Positions 8,394-17,881 of a stretch of 64,000 nucleotides of DNA are shown piece by piece. The first letter of the stretch is position 1. Every line of letters begins with the position of its first letter. A model generated the notes under the pieces. The model was given only the letters and a program-made list of their open reading frames with translations, searched no databases and was not told where the DNA came from. The DNA comes from Fretibacter sp964410285 (lineage in GTDB: Bacteria; Pseudomonadota; Alphaproteobacteria; Caulobacterales; Maricaulaceae), in assembly GCA_964410285.1 (NCBI GenBank), contig CAYPFR010000004.1:62001-126000 (forward strand). The letters run 5' to 3'. Position numbers and translations under genes: made by a program.

Positions 8394-9377
8394 ATGACTG
8401 AATTTGAGTTCATCAAAACCCATCTTGCGCCATTGGCGGGCCCAGAGGGGCTTGGGCTTTTGGATGATGCTGCGCAGCTTGTTCCGCCTGCGGGACACGA
8501 CCTTGTACTGACCAAAGATACGTTTGTCGAAGGCGTGCATTTTCCCCTTGGCGAATATGGCGCGAATATCGCAGAGCGGCTATTGCGCACAAATTTATCT
8601 GATCTTGCGGCCAAAGGTGCAGCCCCGCTTGGCTATATGCTCTCACTTGCGATACCGCCGTTGATGGATGAAGCCATGCTGGCGGGCTTTGCGAAAGGCC
8701 TAGCGGCTGTGCAGGAGAGCTTTCCGCCGCTTAAGCTCTACGGCGGAGACACAGTACGCATTGCCGGCCCTATGGTGGTTACAGCCACGCTAATTGGCAA
8801 AGTGCCAAGCGGAAAAATGGTGCTAAGAAGCGGCGCGCAGGCGGGCGATATAGTCTGGGTCAGCGGCCATATCGGGGAGGGCGCAATGGGGCTTCGTCAT
8901 GTGCTCTCGCAGAAGATTGACCCGCCGCCAACCGGCGGGGCGCTTTGGGCGTGGGAGGAGGCCTATCTTCGCCCCCAGCCGAGGCTGAGCCTTGGTCCCT
9001 TGCTGCGCAAGGTCGCGAGCGCTGCGGCGGATGTCTCGGACGGTCTTGTCGCAGACGCGGGCCATATCGCAGCGGCTAGTGAGGTTGGCATAACTCTGCG
9101 CCTGCCAGATGTGCCGCTCTCAACGGACACTTTCATTTGGGCCAATGGCCAGCAGGACCGGATTAAAGCTAAGGTCGATTTAATGACAGCAGGTGATGAT
9201 TACGAGATTGTATTCACTGCGCCGCCGGAATTTGGCGAGCTCATTAAACATGCGGGGGCAGAACTTGGCATTGTCCTTACCCCTATCGGAGATGTGATTG
9301 AGATGCGCGGCATATCTGTGTTAGGCTATGGAGATGAGATCATTCCTATTGCCGCAAAAGGCTACCAACATTTTTAA
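8394..9377 (+). CDS. thiL: Thiamine-monophosphate kinase ThiL
   Basis: 327-aa ThiL, which phosphorylates thiamine monophosphate to the diphosphate cofactor. The family signature is present: LGLLDDAAQL (Asp24, Asp25 as metal ligands), TKDTFVEGVHF, NLSDLAAKGAAPL, LYGGDT, and the C-terminal DVSDGLVADAGHI followed by GDDYEIVF. It follows nusB after 53 bp; nusB-thiL adjacency is common. The next coding start appears to lie inside its 3' end. Confidence 0.96.
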   Translation: MTEFEFIKTHLAPLAGPEGLGLLDDAAQLVPPAGHDLVLTKDTFVEGVHFPLGEYGANIAERLLRTNLSDLAAKGAAPLGYMLSLAIPPLMDEAMLAGFAKGLAAVQESFPPLKLYGGDTVRIAGPMVVTATLIGKVPSGKMVLRSGAQAGDIVWVSGHIGEGAMGLRHVLSQKIDPPPTGGALWAWEEAYLRPQPRLSLGPLLRKVASAAADVSDGLVADAGHIAAASEVGITLRLPDVPLSTDTFIWANGQQDRIKAKVDLMTAGDDYEIVFTAPPEFGELIKHAGAELGIVLTPIGDVIEMRGISVLGYGDEIIPIAAKGYQHF

Positions 9378-10044
9378 ACACCGCCGTTCTTCGCATAGGT
9401 CTGGCCGTCTACGGACGACAATTTGTGCAGCTATGTTTAGCGCTGCGGCACTCCTTTCGGCCTGCTCAACGCTGACCCCTGTTCCTAAAACGTCAGCGGC
9501 TACCGCTTTCACCTCAGGCAACTATACGCTGGATAAAACACATGCGGCCTTGTTCGTGCGTATTAGCCATTTCGGAGTCTCCAGTTATGTCGGGCGGTTT
9601 AATGAGATCGACGCTTCATTGGATTTTGATCAAACCAAACCAGAGAGCGCGAGCCTGCGCGCGGCGGTGCAAACGGCAAGCCTTGATGTGAATAATGAGA
9701 GCTTTGCCAAAACGCTTATCGGGCCCGAATGGCTCGATAGCGGCGCTTACCCCGAGGCTGTCTTGGTGGTTGATAACGTAGCGGTCACGGGGGGCAATAC
9801 CGGCACAGCCAGCGGCGAACTAACCCTGCGCGGCGTTACGAATCCTGTTTCATTTGATGTGCAATTTCTCGCCGGGGCGACCAACCCTCTCACGCGAAAA
9901 TATACCGTTGGTTTTGAAGCCAAAGCAAAGATCAAACGCAGCGATTTCGGGATTGACAAATTCCTCTCTATCGCAGGAGACAAATTTGATTTTGACACAG
10001 TAGAAATTGAATTTAACGGCGAGTTTCAGCGCAGCAATAACTAG
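9328..10044 (+). CDS. YceI-family lipoprotein
   Basis: About 238 aa with an arginine-rich n-region, a hydrophobic stretch and a lipobox LLSAC (Cys46 in this numbering), so it is probably lipidated and periplasmic. The mature part (residues about 58-236) is a YceI-like lipocalin barrel: GNYTLDKTHAALFVRISHFG, RFNEIDASLDFD, GTASGELTLRGVTNPVSFDV and the closing KRSDFGIDKFLSI. YceI proteins bind long isoprenoids; their role is uncertain. The start is not settled: ATG at 9328 or 9334 overlaps thiL by about 45 bases, while the next ATG (9433) would leave almost no signal peptide. It converges with the nitroreductase gene, the two stop codons overlapping by 4 bp. Confidence 0.85.
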   Translation: MEMRSFLLPQKATNIFKHRRSSHRSGRLRTTICAAMFSAAALLSACSTLTPVPKTSAATAFTSGNYTLDKTHAALFVRISHFGVSSYVGRFNEIDASLDFDQTKPESASLRAAVQTASLDVNNESFAKTLIGPEWLDSGAYPEAVLVVDNVAVTGGNTGTASGELTLRGVTNPVSFDVQFLAGATNPLTRKYTVGFEAKAKIKRSDFGIDKFLSIAGDKFDFDTVEIEFNGEFQRSNN

Positions 10045-10730
10045 CTATAGAATTTATGTGTCTCGGAGAGAGGGGCGCGGTCGGCGCGCAAATCATTGAC
10101 CGCTGCCGTTTCGTCCCCATAGCCAAGCGCCATGCCAACCATCACCTCTTGATCTTCGGGAATCTCGAGGAATTTGTCGCAAACGCTGTGCCAATTGCGC
10201 CACCAGCCCTGCGGGGCGGTGTGAAGGCCATGCTCGCGCGCAAGTAGCATTAGGCTTTGCAGGTAAATGCCGATATCCATATGCTGCGGCGCCTCAAGTT
10301 TATTATGGCCCGTTATGATAATACCGACAGGGGCTTTGAAGAATTTCATATTTTCAAGGAACTGCGCCATGCGGCCAAATTTGTCATCCTTGGCAATCCC
10401 CAACAGGGCATACATATCCTCACCCAGTTTATAACGGCGAGAACGCATAGGTTCCCAAAGAGCGGCAGGATAGGCGGGATGTGTAGGTTCATCCTGATTG
10501 CCGGCCGTGGCATATTCGACGCCGTGGGCAACAAAATCCTTGAGGGTTTGGCCGGTCATCACATGCACCTCCCACGGCTGTAGATTGCCGCCTGATGGCG
10601 TGCGGCGTGCGGCTTCTAAAATGTCCATCAAAAGGCGCTCGTCGACAGGCGTATCTTTAAAGGCGCGCACGGTGATGCGGCTCTCAAGGGCGGCGCTGAC
10701 GCTCGAGGATTTTTCAGTTGAGAGGGTCAT
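10041..10730 (-). CDS. Nitroreductase family FMN oxidoreductase
   Basis: 229 aa, nitroreductase fold. FMN-binding features: the opening ALESRITVRAFKDTPV, the loop RRTPSGGNLQPWEVHV, and the late segment VMVGMALGYGDE. Such enzymes reduce nitro groups, quinones or flavins with NAD(P)H; the natural substrate is not evident. Its start overlaps the stop of the tesB gene by four bases (ATGA), so the two are co-transcribed and translationally coupled. Confidence 0.88.
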   Translation of the reverse strand: MTLSTEKSSSVSAALESRITVRAFKDTPVDERLLMDILEAARRTPSGGNLQPWEVHVMTGQTLKDFVAHGVEYATAGNQDEPTHPAYPAALWEPMRSRRYKLGEDMYALLGIAKDDKFGRMAQFLENMKFFKAPVGIIITGHNKLEAPQHMDIGIYLQSLMLLAREHGLHTAPQGWWRNWHSVCDKFLEIPEDQEVMVGMALGYGDETAAVNDLRADRAPLSETHKFYS

Positions 10731-11623
10731 GAGGTGTCTTCCTTTTTTCCAACAACACGGATAAGGCCCTCTTGCGCCGTTGAGGCAATAAGTGAGCCGT
10801 CCTGTGTATAAAAACTACCGCGGTTAAAATCCCGCGCGCGCATAGAACGCGGGCTGTCCATATAATAATACACCCATTTATCCACGCGTATATCGCCATG
10901 AAACCACATGGCATGATCAAGACTTGCCCCGATAATTTTATGGGTCAAAAATCCAACGGGGTGAGGGCGCAGTCCTGTGCTCATCAGGGCTTTATCCGAG
11001 ATAAAGGCCAGCAGTGTACGGTGAATGACCGGATCATCCCCAACTTCGCCGTTAAATTTAAACCAGAAGCCATGCTCGGGTTCATCGATTCGCGGCTCAA
11101 GGCTTTCAATGCGGTGAGTGCTGCGCATGTCTACGACATCAGTGTTGAACAAAAGCATCATGGCGCGATATTTTTCTTCGGTCAGACCGGATTTGCCTTG
11201 CCCTAATTTGCGCGCCCAATTGACATCGGACTCAAGCGCTTCAGGCTGTGGGATATCTATCGGTAGATCGATTTGATGCGAGAGGCCGTCTTCTGTGATT
11301 TGAAAGCTAATCGAGCAATTGAAGATTGCTTTCCCATTTTGCTTGGCGACAACGCGGCGAGTCGTAAAACTACGTCCATCGCGTATCGGATCCACTTCAA
11401 ATATTATCGGCAAGCTCTTATCGCCGGGGCGCAGGAAATAGGCATGTAGTGAATGCGGCCTGCGGTCGGCTTCGACCGTGCGGTAAGCGGCATTGAGGGA
11501 TTGCGCTAGGACTTGCCCTCCAAAAACGCGCGGTAACGCCAGATCAAGTGAAGCGCCCCTGAACAGATAAGTGTCCAGCCGTTCAACCTGCAAACAATCA
11601 ATAAGGTCTTTGAGTGAAAACAT
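10727..11623 (-). CDS. tesB: Acyl-CoA thioesterase II
   Basis: 298 aa with the double hotdog layout of TesB. Recognisable: FRGASLDLALPRVFGGQVLAQ (first hotdog), GFLTHKIIGASLDHAMWFHGD (catalytic Asp) and the last stretch RGSFYTQDGSLIASTAQEGL, which carries the Ser/Thr and Gln of the triad. It hydrolyses medium to long acyl-CoAs in the cytoplasm. The frame stays open upstream to 11824, but ATG 11623 gives MFSLKDLIDCLQVERLD, the family's usual beginning, and the extra 67 residues would overlap sdaA. Divergent from sdaA; 121 bp separate the starts. Confidence 0.93.
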   Translation of the reverse strand: MFSLKDLIDCLQVERLDTYLFRGASLDLALPRVFGGQVLAQSLNAAYRTVEADRRPHSLHAYFLRPGDKSLPIIFEVDPIRDGRSFTTRRVVAKQNGKAIFNCSISFQITEDGLSHQIDLPIDIPQPEALESDVNWARKLGQGKSGLTEEKYRAMMLLFNTDVVDMRSTHRIESLEPRIDEPEHGFWFKFNGEVGDDPVIHRTLLAFISDKALMSTGLRPHPVGFLTHKIIGASLDHAMWFHGDIRVDKWVYYYMDSPRSMRARDFNRGSFYTQDGSLIASTAQEGLIRVVGKKEDTS

Positions 11624-11744
11624 AAGGCATGTTTGCGTGATTTTGGTGCTTATTACAATTAAAACACGGTGATAGTCGCGAATAATTTCTAGGCAATATC
11701 TGCAAATTCTGTCACTGAAGACATGCATAGAACCGGAGATACAC

Positions 11745-13121
11745 ATGTTATCAGTTCTGGATATTTTTCGTATCGGCATTGGCCCGTCTAGCTCGCATAC
11801 TGTTGGGCCAATTCGTATCGCCAAACGCTTTGTTGATAGCTTAAGACGCCTTAGTCACTTCGGCAAAGCAGAGCGTATCGAAGTGATTTTGCAAGGCTCG
11901 CTTGCGCTGACCGGCGCAGGCCACGCAACGCCAAAGGCGTGCATATTAGGGCTTTTAGGTTTTGAGCCTGAAACGCTCGACCCCAATACCGCCGACCAAC
12001 ATGTCGCCCGCGTCTATGAACGTTGTAAATTACGGCTTGGCGGGGAGAAGGATATCATTTTTGACCCCACCGCAGATTTGATATTTGATTATGAAACCCC
12101 GCCGACGCTTCATCCAAATGGCATGAGGCTTCGGGCTTATAGCGGCAAAGGCGCGCTATTGCGGGAGCAGACGTATTTTTCGACGGGCGGCGGCTTCATT
12201 GCGTCAAAGGAGCAGCTAGAGACGCCGCTAGAAGATGATCTCGTTACGACATTGATCAATGTTCCTTTTCCTTTTGGCTCCGCGGAGCAGTTGCTTGAAA
12301 TATGCGGCGCGCAGGGCATGACAATCCATGAAGTGATATATGCCAATGAGGATTCTATGCGCCCGCGCGGGGAAACTGATGCGGCGCTAGACCGAATTTG
12401 GGACGTTATGAATAGCTGCATTGAGCGAGGCCTGAACGCAGAGGGCATATTGCCCGGCGGGCTGGAGGTAAAGCGCCGTGCCCCTAAAATATGGGAGAAA
12501 CTCCACGGCGCGCCGCTGAGCAATGAGCGGGAGCAGCTCTTTGATTGGCTAAATGTTTATGCCATGGCCGTGAATGAGGAAAATGCGAGCGGCGGGCAAG
12601 TCGTCACTGCGCCTACCAATGGGGCCGCAGGGATAATACCGGCAGTGCTGCGCCATTACTGCGCGGGGGAGCGTCGTCACGAGCGCAATATACGTAAATT
12701 TTTGCTCACGGCGGGGGGTATTGGGCTCTTGTATAAACAGCGCGCCTCAATCTCTGGCGCCGAGATGGGCTGCCAAGGTGAGGTTGGGGTAGCTTGTTCT
12801 ATGGCGGCGGGGGCGCTGGCGGCGGTCTGGGGGGCGGCGCCCTTGCAAGTGACATCCGCAGCAGAGATTGGCATGGAGCACAACCTAGGCCTTACCTGCG
12901 ATCCTGTTGGCGGTCTCGTACAAATACCATGTATTGAGCGCAATGCCATTGGCGCGGTCAAAGCCGTCAATGCGGCGCGGCTTGCGCTGCATGCGTCTGA
13001 AAAAATGAAAGTCAGTCTGGATCAGGTTATTGAAACCATGCGCCAGACCGGTCTTGATATGAACAAAAAATACAAAGAAACCAGCCAAGGCGGCTTGGCC
13101 GTGAATGTTGTAGAGTGTTAG
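11745..13121 (+). CDS. sdaA: L-serine ammonia-lyase (iron-sulfur, single-chain type)
   Basis: 458 aa, normal length for the one-chain L-serine dehydratase that converts serine to pyruvate and ammonia with a [4Fe-4S] cluster. The substrate loop GIGPSSSHTVGP is near the N-terminus. The cluster cysteines are in MGCQGEVGVACSMAAGALA and CDPVGGLVQIPCIERN. A GGAG ribosome site stands 8 bases before the ATG. The stop is followed after eight bases by the moaA ATG; the pairing has no obvious metabolic logic. Confidence 0.95.
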   Translation: MLSVLDIFRIGIGPSSSHTVGPIRIAKRFVDSLRRLSHFGKAERIEVILQGSLALTGAGHATPKACILGLLGFEPETLDPNTADQHVARVYERCKLRLGGEKDIIFDPTADLIFDYETPPTLHPNGMRLRAYSGKGALLREQTYFSTGGGFIASKEQLETPLEDDLVTTLINVPFPFGSAEQLLEICGAQGMTIHEVIYANEDSMRPRGETDAALDRIWDVMNSCIERGLNAEGILPGGLEVKRRAPKIWEKLHGAPLSNEREQLFDWLNVYAMAVNEENASGGQVVTAPTNGAAGIIPAVLRHYCAGERRHERNIRKFLLTAGGIGLLYKQRASISGAEMGCQGEVGVACSMAAGALAAVWGAAPLQVTSAAEIGMEHNLGLTCDPVGGLVQIPCIERNAIGAVKAVNAARLALHASEKMKVSLDQVIETMRQTGLDMNKKYKETSQGGLAVNVVEC

Positions 13122-13129
13122 CAATAGCC

Positions 13130-14134
13130 ATGGTGGATAAACCCCTCATCGATGGTTTTGGCCGGAAGGTCGATTACTTGCGCCTGTCCGTGACAGATCG
13201 GTGCGACCTACGGTGCAGCTATTGTATGGCGGAAAAAATGAGTTTCCTGCCGCGCGCAGATCTTTTGACGCTCGAAGAGCTTGATGTACTCGCGGGGGAG
13301 TTTATCGCGCGGGGCGTGCGCAAAATACGAATTACCGGCGGTGAACCGCTGGTGCGCCGAGAAATTATGACACTCATCGAACGTCTGGGCGCGCGGCTGA
13401 AGGATGGGAGTCTGGAGGAGCTAACCGTCACGAGCAATGCGACCCAGCTTCATAAATACGCGAGGGATCTTAAACGCTTCGGCGTTGAACGGGTAAATAT
13501 TTCGCTTGATACGCTGGACCGTGAAGCTTTTGCCGTGCTGACCCGCCGCGACGCGTTGGCGGATGTCCTTCGCGGGATTGACGCAGCGCAAGAGGCGGGG
13601 TTGCAGGTTAAGATAAATACAGTTGCGCTTAAGGCCGTGAATGCAGAGGCCATTCCCGATATGGCGGCTTGGGCGCATGGGCGGGGGATGGATATGACGC
13701 TGATAGAAGTCATGCCTCTGGGAGAAGTTGAGGGTGAGCGGATGGATCAATATATCCCGCTATCAGCGGTCCGTGAGGCACTAGACGCGCGCTTTACCCT
13801 GATTGAGAGCCCGCATAAGACGGGTGGGCCTGCGCGTTATGTTAGGATCGCGGAGACGGGCGGGCTGCTTGGGTTTATCACGCCGCTTACGAACAATTTT
13901 TGCGCGGGATGCAATCGATTGCGCGTGACCTGTACGGGGCAAATATATGCCTGCCTTGGCGATAATGCCAAGCTCGATTTGCGCGCCGCTTTACGGGGGG
14001 AAGACCGCAAGGCCGCGCTCTCGGCGCTGCTCGATCAGGCCCTGAAGGGTAAGCCTGAGCGTCATAACTTTGAAATCAACAAGCGCGGCGCAAAACCAAG
14101 CGTCACACGCCACATGAGCGTGACAGGCGGCTAG
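13130..14134 (+). CDS. moaA: GTP 3',8-cyclase MoaA (molybdenum cofactor biosynthesis)
   Basis: 334-aa radical SAM enzyme for the first step of molybdopterin synthesis. The N-terminal cluster motif is CDLRCSYC, the S-adenosylmethionine segment ITGGEPLVR follows, and the second cluster motif is FCAGCNRLRVTCTGQIYACL. The chain ends SVTGG, keeping the C-terminal double glycine needed for activity. A GTG at 13115 would start inside sdaA; ATG 13130 fits the family better (MVDKPLIDGFGRKVDYLRLS). No other molybdenum cofactor gene is visible in the window. Confidence 0.96.
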   Translation: MVDKPLIDGFGRKVDYLRLSVTDRCDLRCSYCMAEKMSFLPRADLLTLEELDVLAGEFIARGVRKIRITGGEPLVRREIMTLIERLGARLKDGSLEELTVTSNATQLHKYARDLKRFGVERVNISLDTLDREAFAVLTRRDALADVLRGIDAAQEAGLQVKINTVALKAVNAEAIPDMAAWAHGRGMDMTLIEVMPLGEVEGERMDQYIPLSAVREALDARFTLIESPHKTGGPARYVRIAETGGLLGFITPLTNNFCAGCNRLRVTCTGQIYACLGDNAKLDLRAALRGEDRKAALSALLDQALKGKPERHNFEINKRGAKPSVTRHMSVTGG

Positions 14135-14461
14135 AGCTGCGAAAACGCTCCGCTGTGCTTGGCGGCCATAGAATCGCAAACGCTGGAAGCCGCTTGCGCA
14201 ATCGGTCAAGCTGCGCTGTTTTTAGAAAAGCTTGTTTCCAATTTTTGCCTAATTTTAGCAGTTTTTAGGCGTGAAAATTCCATTTTTTTCACGTTAAGCG
14301 CAAAAAATCCAATTTTTCACGACTGTTTTCTAGCGGGTTTTGCTCATAGTGCTCATTGGTCCTACCAATAAATGTTAATTGGTTTATCTAGAAGGTTGAC
14401 AAGATAATCAGGAAACGTGCAAGACTGCGATACCATAAACATTATAATCAGGGGACTATAA
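14135..14461 (+). promoter_or_regulatory. Control region upstream of the first TonB-dependent receptor
   Basis: 327 bp without a gene. Between 14222 and 14335 it is rich in A and T; it holds a perfect 8-bp inverted repeat CGTGAAAA/TTTTCACG (14270-14277 and 14286-14293, 8-base spacer) and another copy of TTTTTCACG at 14313-14321. Further down are the palindrome ATTGGTCCTACCAAT (14355-14369), a further ATTGGT half-site (14378-14383), a TTGACA (14396-14401), a GATAAT (14403-14408), and the ribosome site GGGGAC (14451-14456). The -10 element cannot be fixed from sequence alone. Confidence 0.6.
14355..14383 (+). promoter_or_regulatory. Probable GntR-family operator (palindrome plus half-site)
   Basis: ATTGGTCCTACCAAT is a perfect 6-bp inverted repeat around a 3-base centre, at 14355-14369, followed 8 bases later by another ATTGGT. 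FadR-subfamily GntR proteins typically bind short palindromes of the TGGTnnnACCA kind. The same sequence, in the same orientation to its gene, stands in front of the second TonB-dependent receptor (34399-34412), and ATTGGT half-sites recur before the regulator, the lyases and the dehydrogenase. The regulator that binds it is inferred to be the product of the gene at 17882. Confidence 0.65.
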
Positions 14462-17400
14462 ATGTATTTAACGGCTCACACCGATAGCCGCAGGCTGTCT
14501 GCAAGACCCAATTTTCTAAAAGCGTCACTATTATTAAGCGTCGGTTTTTCAACCCTTGCCTTCTCGCAGGCTGCATTTGCGCAAGATGCGCCAGAGGATG
14601 AGGTTATTGTCACAGGGTCTCGTCAGATCATTCAGGACTCAATCGCTCTGAAGCGGAATTCGACCCAAATCGTTGATGGACTCTCTGCTGATGAAATTGG
14701 CGATTTGCCTGCGTTGTCGATCGGGGAAGCGCTTGAGTCGATTACGGGCGTTGCCTCTCACCGTGAAAACGGCGGCGCAACCGAGGTCTCCATTCGCGGA
14801 CTTGGACCATATTTGTCGTCTACCGTTGTAAACGGACGCGCGGCCACAAATGGGTCTGGCGATCGCTCGGTAAATTTCTCGCAATTCCCGTCCGAACTGA
14901 TGGATAAGCTAGCTGTTTTCAAAACACAGGACGCCAGCCAGATCGAAGGCGGGGTTGCTGGCCAAATTCAGCTTGAGACGGTTAAGCCGCTTGATTTTGG
15001 TAAGCGCCGTTTCCAAGCTGAGCTTAAAGGCAATGTCAATCCGGACCAGCTTAAGCAGGACGATACTTTGGCGGGCGATATTGGTTACCGCGCAACCTTG
15101 TCATATGTTGACCAGTTTGAGGTCAATGGCCTTGGTGATGTTGGGTTCTCGATCGGCGCTCAGCGTAGCGATATTTCGCAGCCCGAGGCGGAAAGCCGGC
15201 AAACCGGCCCCACGAGTAATTCTCGCCCGGCGTGTTTGATTACAGACGGACTTGTCGGTTTTACCGATCCTGATAATGGCGGGACGTTCACTGGATTTTC
15301 AAATAACCCCGAAACGAGAGACCGGGGCGATGATGATTGTGATGATTTCAACGATCGCCGTAACCCTAACAACCTTGATGTTCGCGGTTCTGACCGGGAA
15401 GGCGTTGATACGCGCATTGATCCCGCAACAGGGCAGGGAAGAGACGCTGGCGTACCATTTGTCTTCGCGCCGTCACAGCGCCATTTTCGGCAAAATGATA
15501 CACGTGATCAACGCGATGCGATCTTTGCAACTTTCCAAGTACAGCCTAGTGACCGTCTCGATTTTAACGCTGATATCCAGTGGTCAGAACGCACGCAGTC
15601 AGAACTGCGCAATGACCTGACATTTAACGGGGGCCGCCGTAATGATACGTCTCTCAATATTGGACCGGGTGGCAGTACGACGACGCTGGACTCGCTTGTG
15701 ACGACCCCGCAAGGCGGTATTTTGCGCTCTATAACGGATAATTCAATCGAGGTGCAGGGGGGTGATTTCCAGCGTACTGAAACCTATGTGGGCGGCGGAC
15801 TTAATGTGGCTTATGACGTCACGGATCGTCTTAGCATCTCCGCTGATTACGGCTATTCCAACACAGAACGGACGGAGCAAGCTAAAGAATTTCGTATCCA
15901 GTCCAATATCACGCCTGTGATTGAATTTGATCAGCGCGACAGCGGTACGCCGCGCTACACGCTTTTTGACGAGGTCTTTGACGTAAATGATCATTCTAAT
16001 TTCGTCGACCGCCTTCGCGTGCGGATCGATAATGATGTATTGCGTGACAACACGATTCATTCTCTGCGTTTTGATGCGGATTATGAGCTGGAAAATGACT
16101 TTTTCACCAATGTTCAAGCTGGGATTCGCTGGTCGGATCAGGATTATCTTGAGCTTCCGGGGGGAACGGATTCAGGCGATCCTTTCAATATTAACCGCGG
16201 ACGTTTCTCTTTTGAGATCGAAGACAACACCGATTTGAATATCAATAACCGCCAAGTCGTGGACGGCGGCGGCTCCGCAGACACGGGCCTCGCCTCAAGT
16301 TGGGTGGATATTATTGCTTCGACCAATTCCGCCTGCCGTACAGAGTTTCCCGAAGGTAACTCATTCCTTAGCAGCCTGCGTGATGGTGATTTGATTACCA
16401 ATATCGATGATGACGGAACGATTTTAAGCTCCACAAACTCATGGGCCACATTTGACGCAAGCTGTGTTGCTGATACGGCTGTGGCGTCCCTAAATTCGAT
16501 TTTGACACAAATCAATCTGGCGATTGCCGATCGCGGGGATGTCGACGATCCAATTTCCGCGCTTAGTAGCGATATTCCTGAGCTACTGCGAGAAAGCAGC
16601 CGCACCATTGACGTTCAAGAAAGAACGCAGGCCTTCTATCTGATGACGGGATATGAAACTAATTTCAATAACCTCCCAGTCACGGGTAATCTGGGTGTTC
16701 GCGTTGTTCATACCGATGTTGAGGCGACAGGCTTCCGCCCTGATCTGACAGTGAATGAAACGAATGGCGTTTTCACAATCGCTGAAGGCAACCTCGTGCC
16801 TGTCACGTCCTCCCATGACTATACAGAAATTCTACCAAGTGCGACCGCGATCGTTGAATTGGCAGAAGACAAGCTGGTTCGTTTGGGTGCCTTTAGAGCG
16901 CTATCGCGTGCTGATCCCGCAGATATGGGCTTTGGCCGTACCATCAGCACTATTGGTGATGATGAGGATGCCACGTCCCTTGATGCCTTGATCACACGCG
17001 TTTCAGGTGACGGTAACCCGGCGCTAGATCCGCTAACGTCTTGGAATTTTGATGCAGGATTTGAATGGTATCCAAATGCTGACTCTATCTTTGCGGTTGG
17101 CGGTTACTACAAAGTCTTTGAGGGCGGTTTCACGAATGTTGTGCAAACAGAAACCTTCAACTTAAATGGTACAGATGTCGAATTCGACGTTGAGGGCCTT
17201 CAGCAGGTGACCGACGATACAAGCAGTCTTTTTGGGATTGAATTCACCGGATCGCACCGCTTTAGCTATCTTCCCGGGTACCTTAGCGGTCTGGGTGCAA
17301 AGATCAGCTATAATTATGCCGACTCTAACTTTGACTTTGAAGACAGCCGTTACGGGGATGTTTTTGAAACCCAAGCTGATGGCACCGTGGTTCAGACCAA

Positions 17401-17746
17401 TCAGGGCATTATTGCTCCGGGTGGACTGCCGGGACTTTCCAAACATACGCTTTCAGCGCAGGTTTATTACCAGATTGGAGAGCTTGATTTACAGGTCAAT
17501 TACAAATATCGCGACGAATACTTCCAGCCATTTGTTTCAGATGGAACGCGCCTTCGTTTTGTTGGTGATGTTGGTGTCTGGGAAGCACGTGCGTCTTATA
17601 ATCTGACCGATAATTTCCGCCTTTCCGTGGAAGCAATCAATCTCTTTAGCGAACCCAAAGAGCAATTCGCCTTTGTTCGCGATGATCGGTACGAGATCAA
17701 CGATTATGGCCCCCGCATATTCTTTGGTATTCGCGGCAGATTCTAG
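14462..17746 (+). CDS. TonB-dependent receptor, probable alginate-oligosaccharide transporter
   Basis: 1094 aa. A signal peptide ends near Ala40 (QAAFA), followed by the TonB-box-like EDEVIVTG (45-52), a plug domain (GEALESITGV, EVSIRGLGPYLSSTVVNGR, and VAGQIQLETVKPLDFG), and a long beta-barrel that ends in phenylalanine (FFGIRGRF). This is the Caulobacter/Sphingomonas type of receptor used for carbohydrates without a SusD partner. It imports substrate across the outer membrane with energy from TonB. Position directly before the GntR regulator and the PL6/PL17 lyases suggests alginate fragments as cargo (inference). The start ATG 14462 has GGGGAC upstream. Confidence 0.9.
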   Translation: MYLTAHTDSRRLSARPNFLKASLLLSVGFSTLAFSQAAFAQDAPEDEVIVTGSRQIIQDSIALKRNSTQIVDGLSADEIGDLPALSIGEALESITGVASHRENGGATEVSIRGLGPYLSSTVVNGRAATNGSGDRSVNFSQFPSELMDKLAVFKTQDASQIEGGVAGQIQLETVKPLDFGKRRFQAELKGNVNPDQLKQDDTLAGDIGYRATLSYVDQFEVNGLGDVGFSIGAQRSDISQPEAESRQTGPTSNSRPACLITDGLVGFTDPDNGGTFTGFSNNPETRDRGDDDCDDFNDRRNPNNLDVRGSDREGVDTRIDPATGQGRDAGVPFVFAPSQRHFRQNDTRDQRDAIFATFQVQPSDRLDFNADIQWSERTQSELRNDLTFNGGRRNDTSLNIGPGGSTTTLDSLVTTPQGGILRSITDNSIEVQGGDFQRTETYVGGGLNVAYDVTDRLSISADYGYSNTERTEQAKEFRIQSNITPVIEFDQRDSGTPRYTLFDEVFDVNDHSNFVDRLRVRIDNDVLRDNTIHSLRFDADYELENDFFTNVQAGIRWSDQDYLELPGGTDSGDPFNINRGRFSFEIEDNTDLNINNRQVVDGGGSADTGLASSWVDIIASTNSACRTEFPEGNSFLSSLRDGDLITNIDDDGTILSSTNSWATFDASCVADTAVASLNSILTQINLAIADRGDVDDPISALSSDIPELLRESSRTIDVQERTQAFYLMTGYETNFNNLPVTGNLGVRVVHTDVEATGFRPDLTVNETNGVFTIAEGNLVPVTSSHDYTEILPSATAIVELAEDKLVRLGAFRALSRADPADMGFGRTISTIGDDEDATSLDALITRVSGDGNPALDPLTSWNFDAGFEWYPNADSIFAVGGYYKVFEGGFTNVVQTETFNLNGTDVEFDVEGLQQVTDDTSSLFGIEFTGSHRFSYLPGYLSGLGAKISYNYADSNFDFEDSRYGDVFETQADGTVVQTNQGIIAPGGLPGLSKHTLSAQVYYQIGELDLQVNYKYRDEYFQPFVSDGTRLRFVGDVGVWEARASYNLTDNFRLSVEAINLFSEPKEQFAFVRDDRYEINDYGPRIFFGIRGRF

Positions 17747-17813
17747 CCTGCTTGAACTAAAATAACATAGGCGAGGCATGGCCTTGCCTATGTGGCATGT
17801 CTGTTTGTTCAAA

Positions 17814-17854
17814 ATTGGTATGGACAATGCCGTATTTTGTGAGATATTGGTATG
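17814..17854 (+). promoter_or_regulatory. Two direct ATTGGTATG repeats before the regulator gene
   Basis: ATTGGTATG occurs at 17814-17822 and again at 17846-17854, 32 bases apart (about three helical turns). The ATG in the second copy is in frame with the regulator but is more likely part of the operator than a start. The layout suggests autoregulation by the FadR-type protein encoded just downstream (inference). Confidence 0.5.
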
Positions 17855-17881
17855 TATCTTGCTCGGGGAGTGTCGAACGTT

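Noticed and set aside
10727..11824. Longer tesB starting at 11824
   Set aside because: The extra 67 codons overlap the start of sdaA on the other strand and do not look like TesB; 11623 gives the family's normal beginning.
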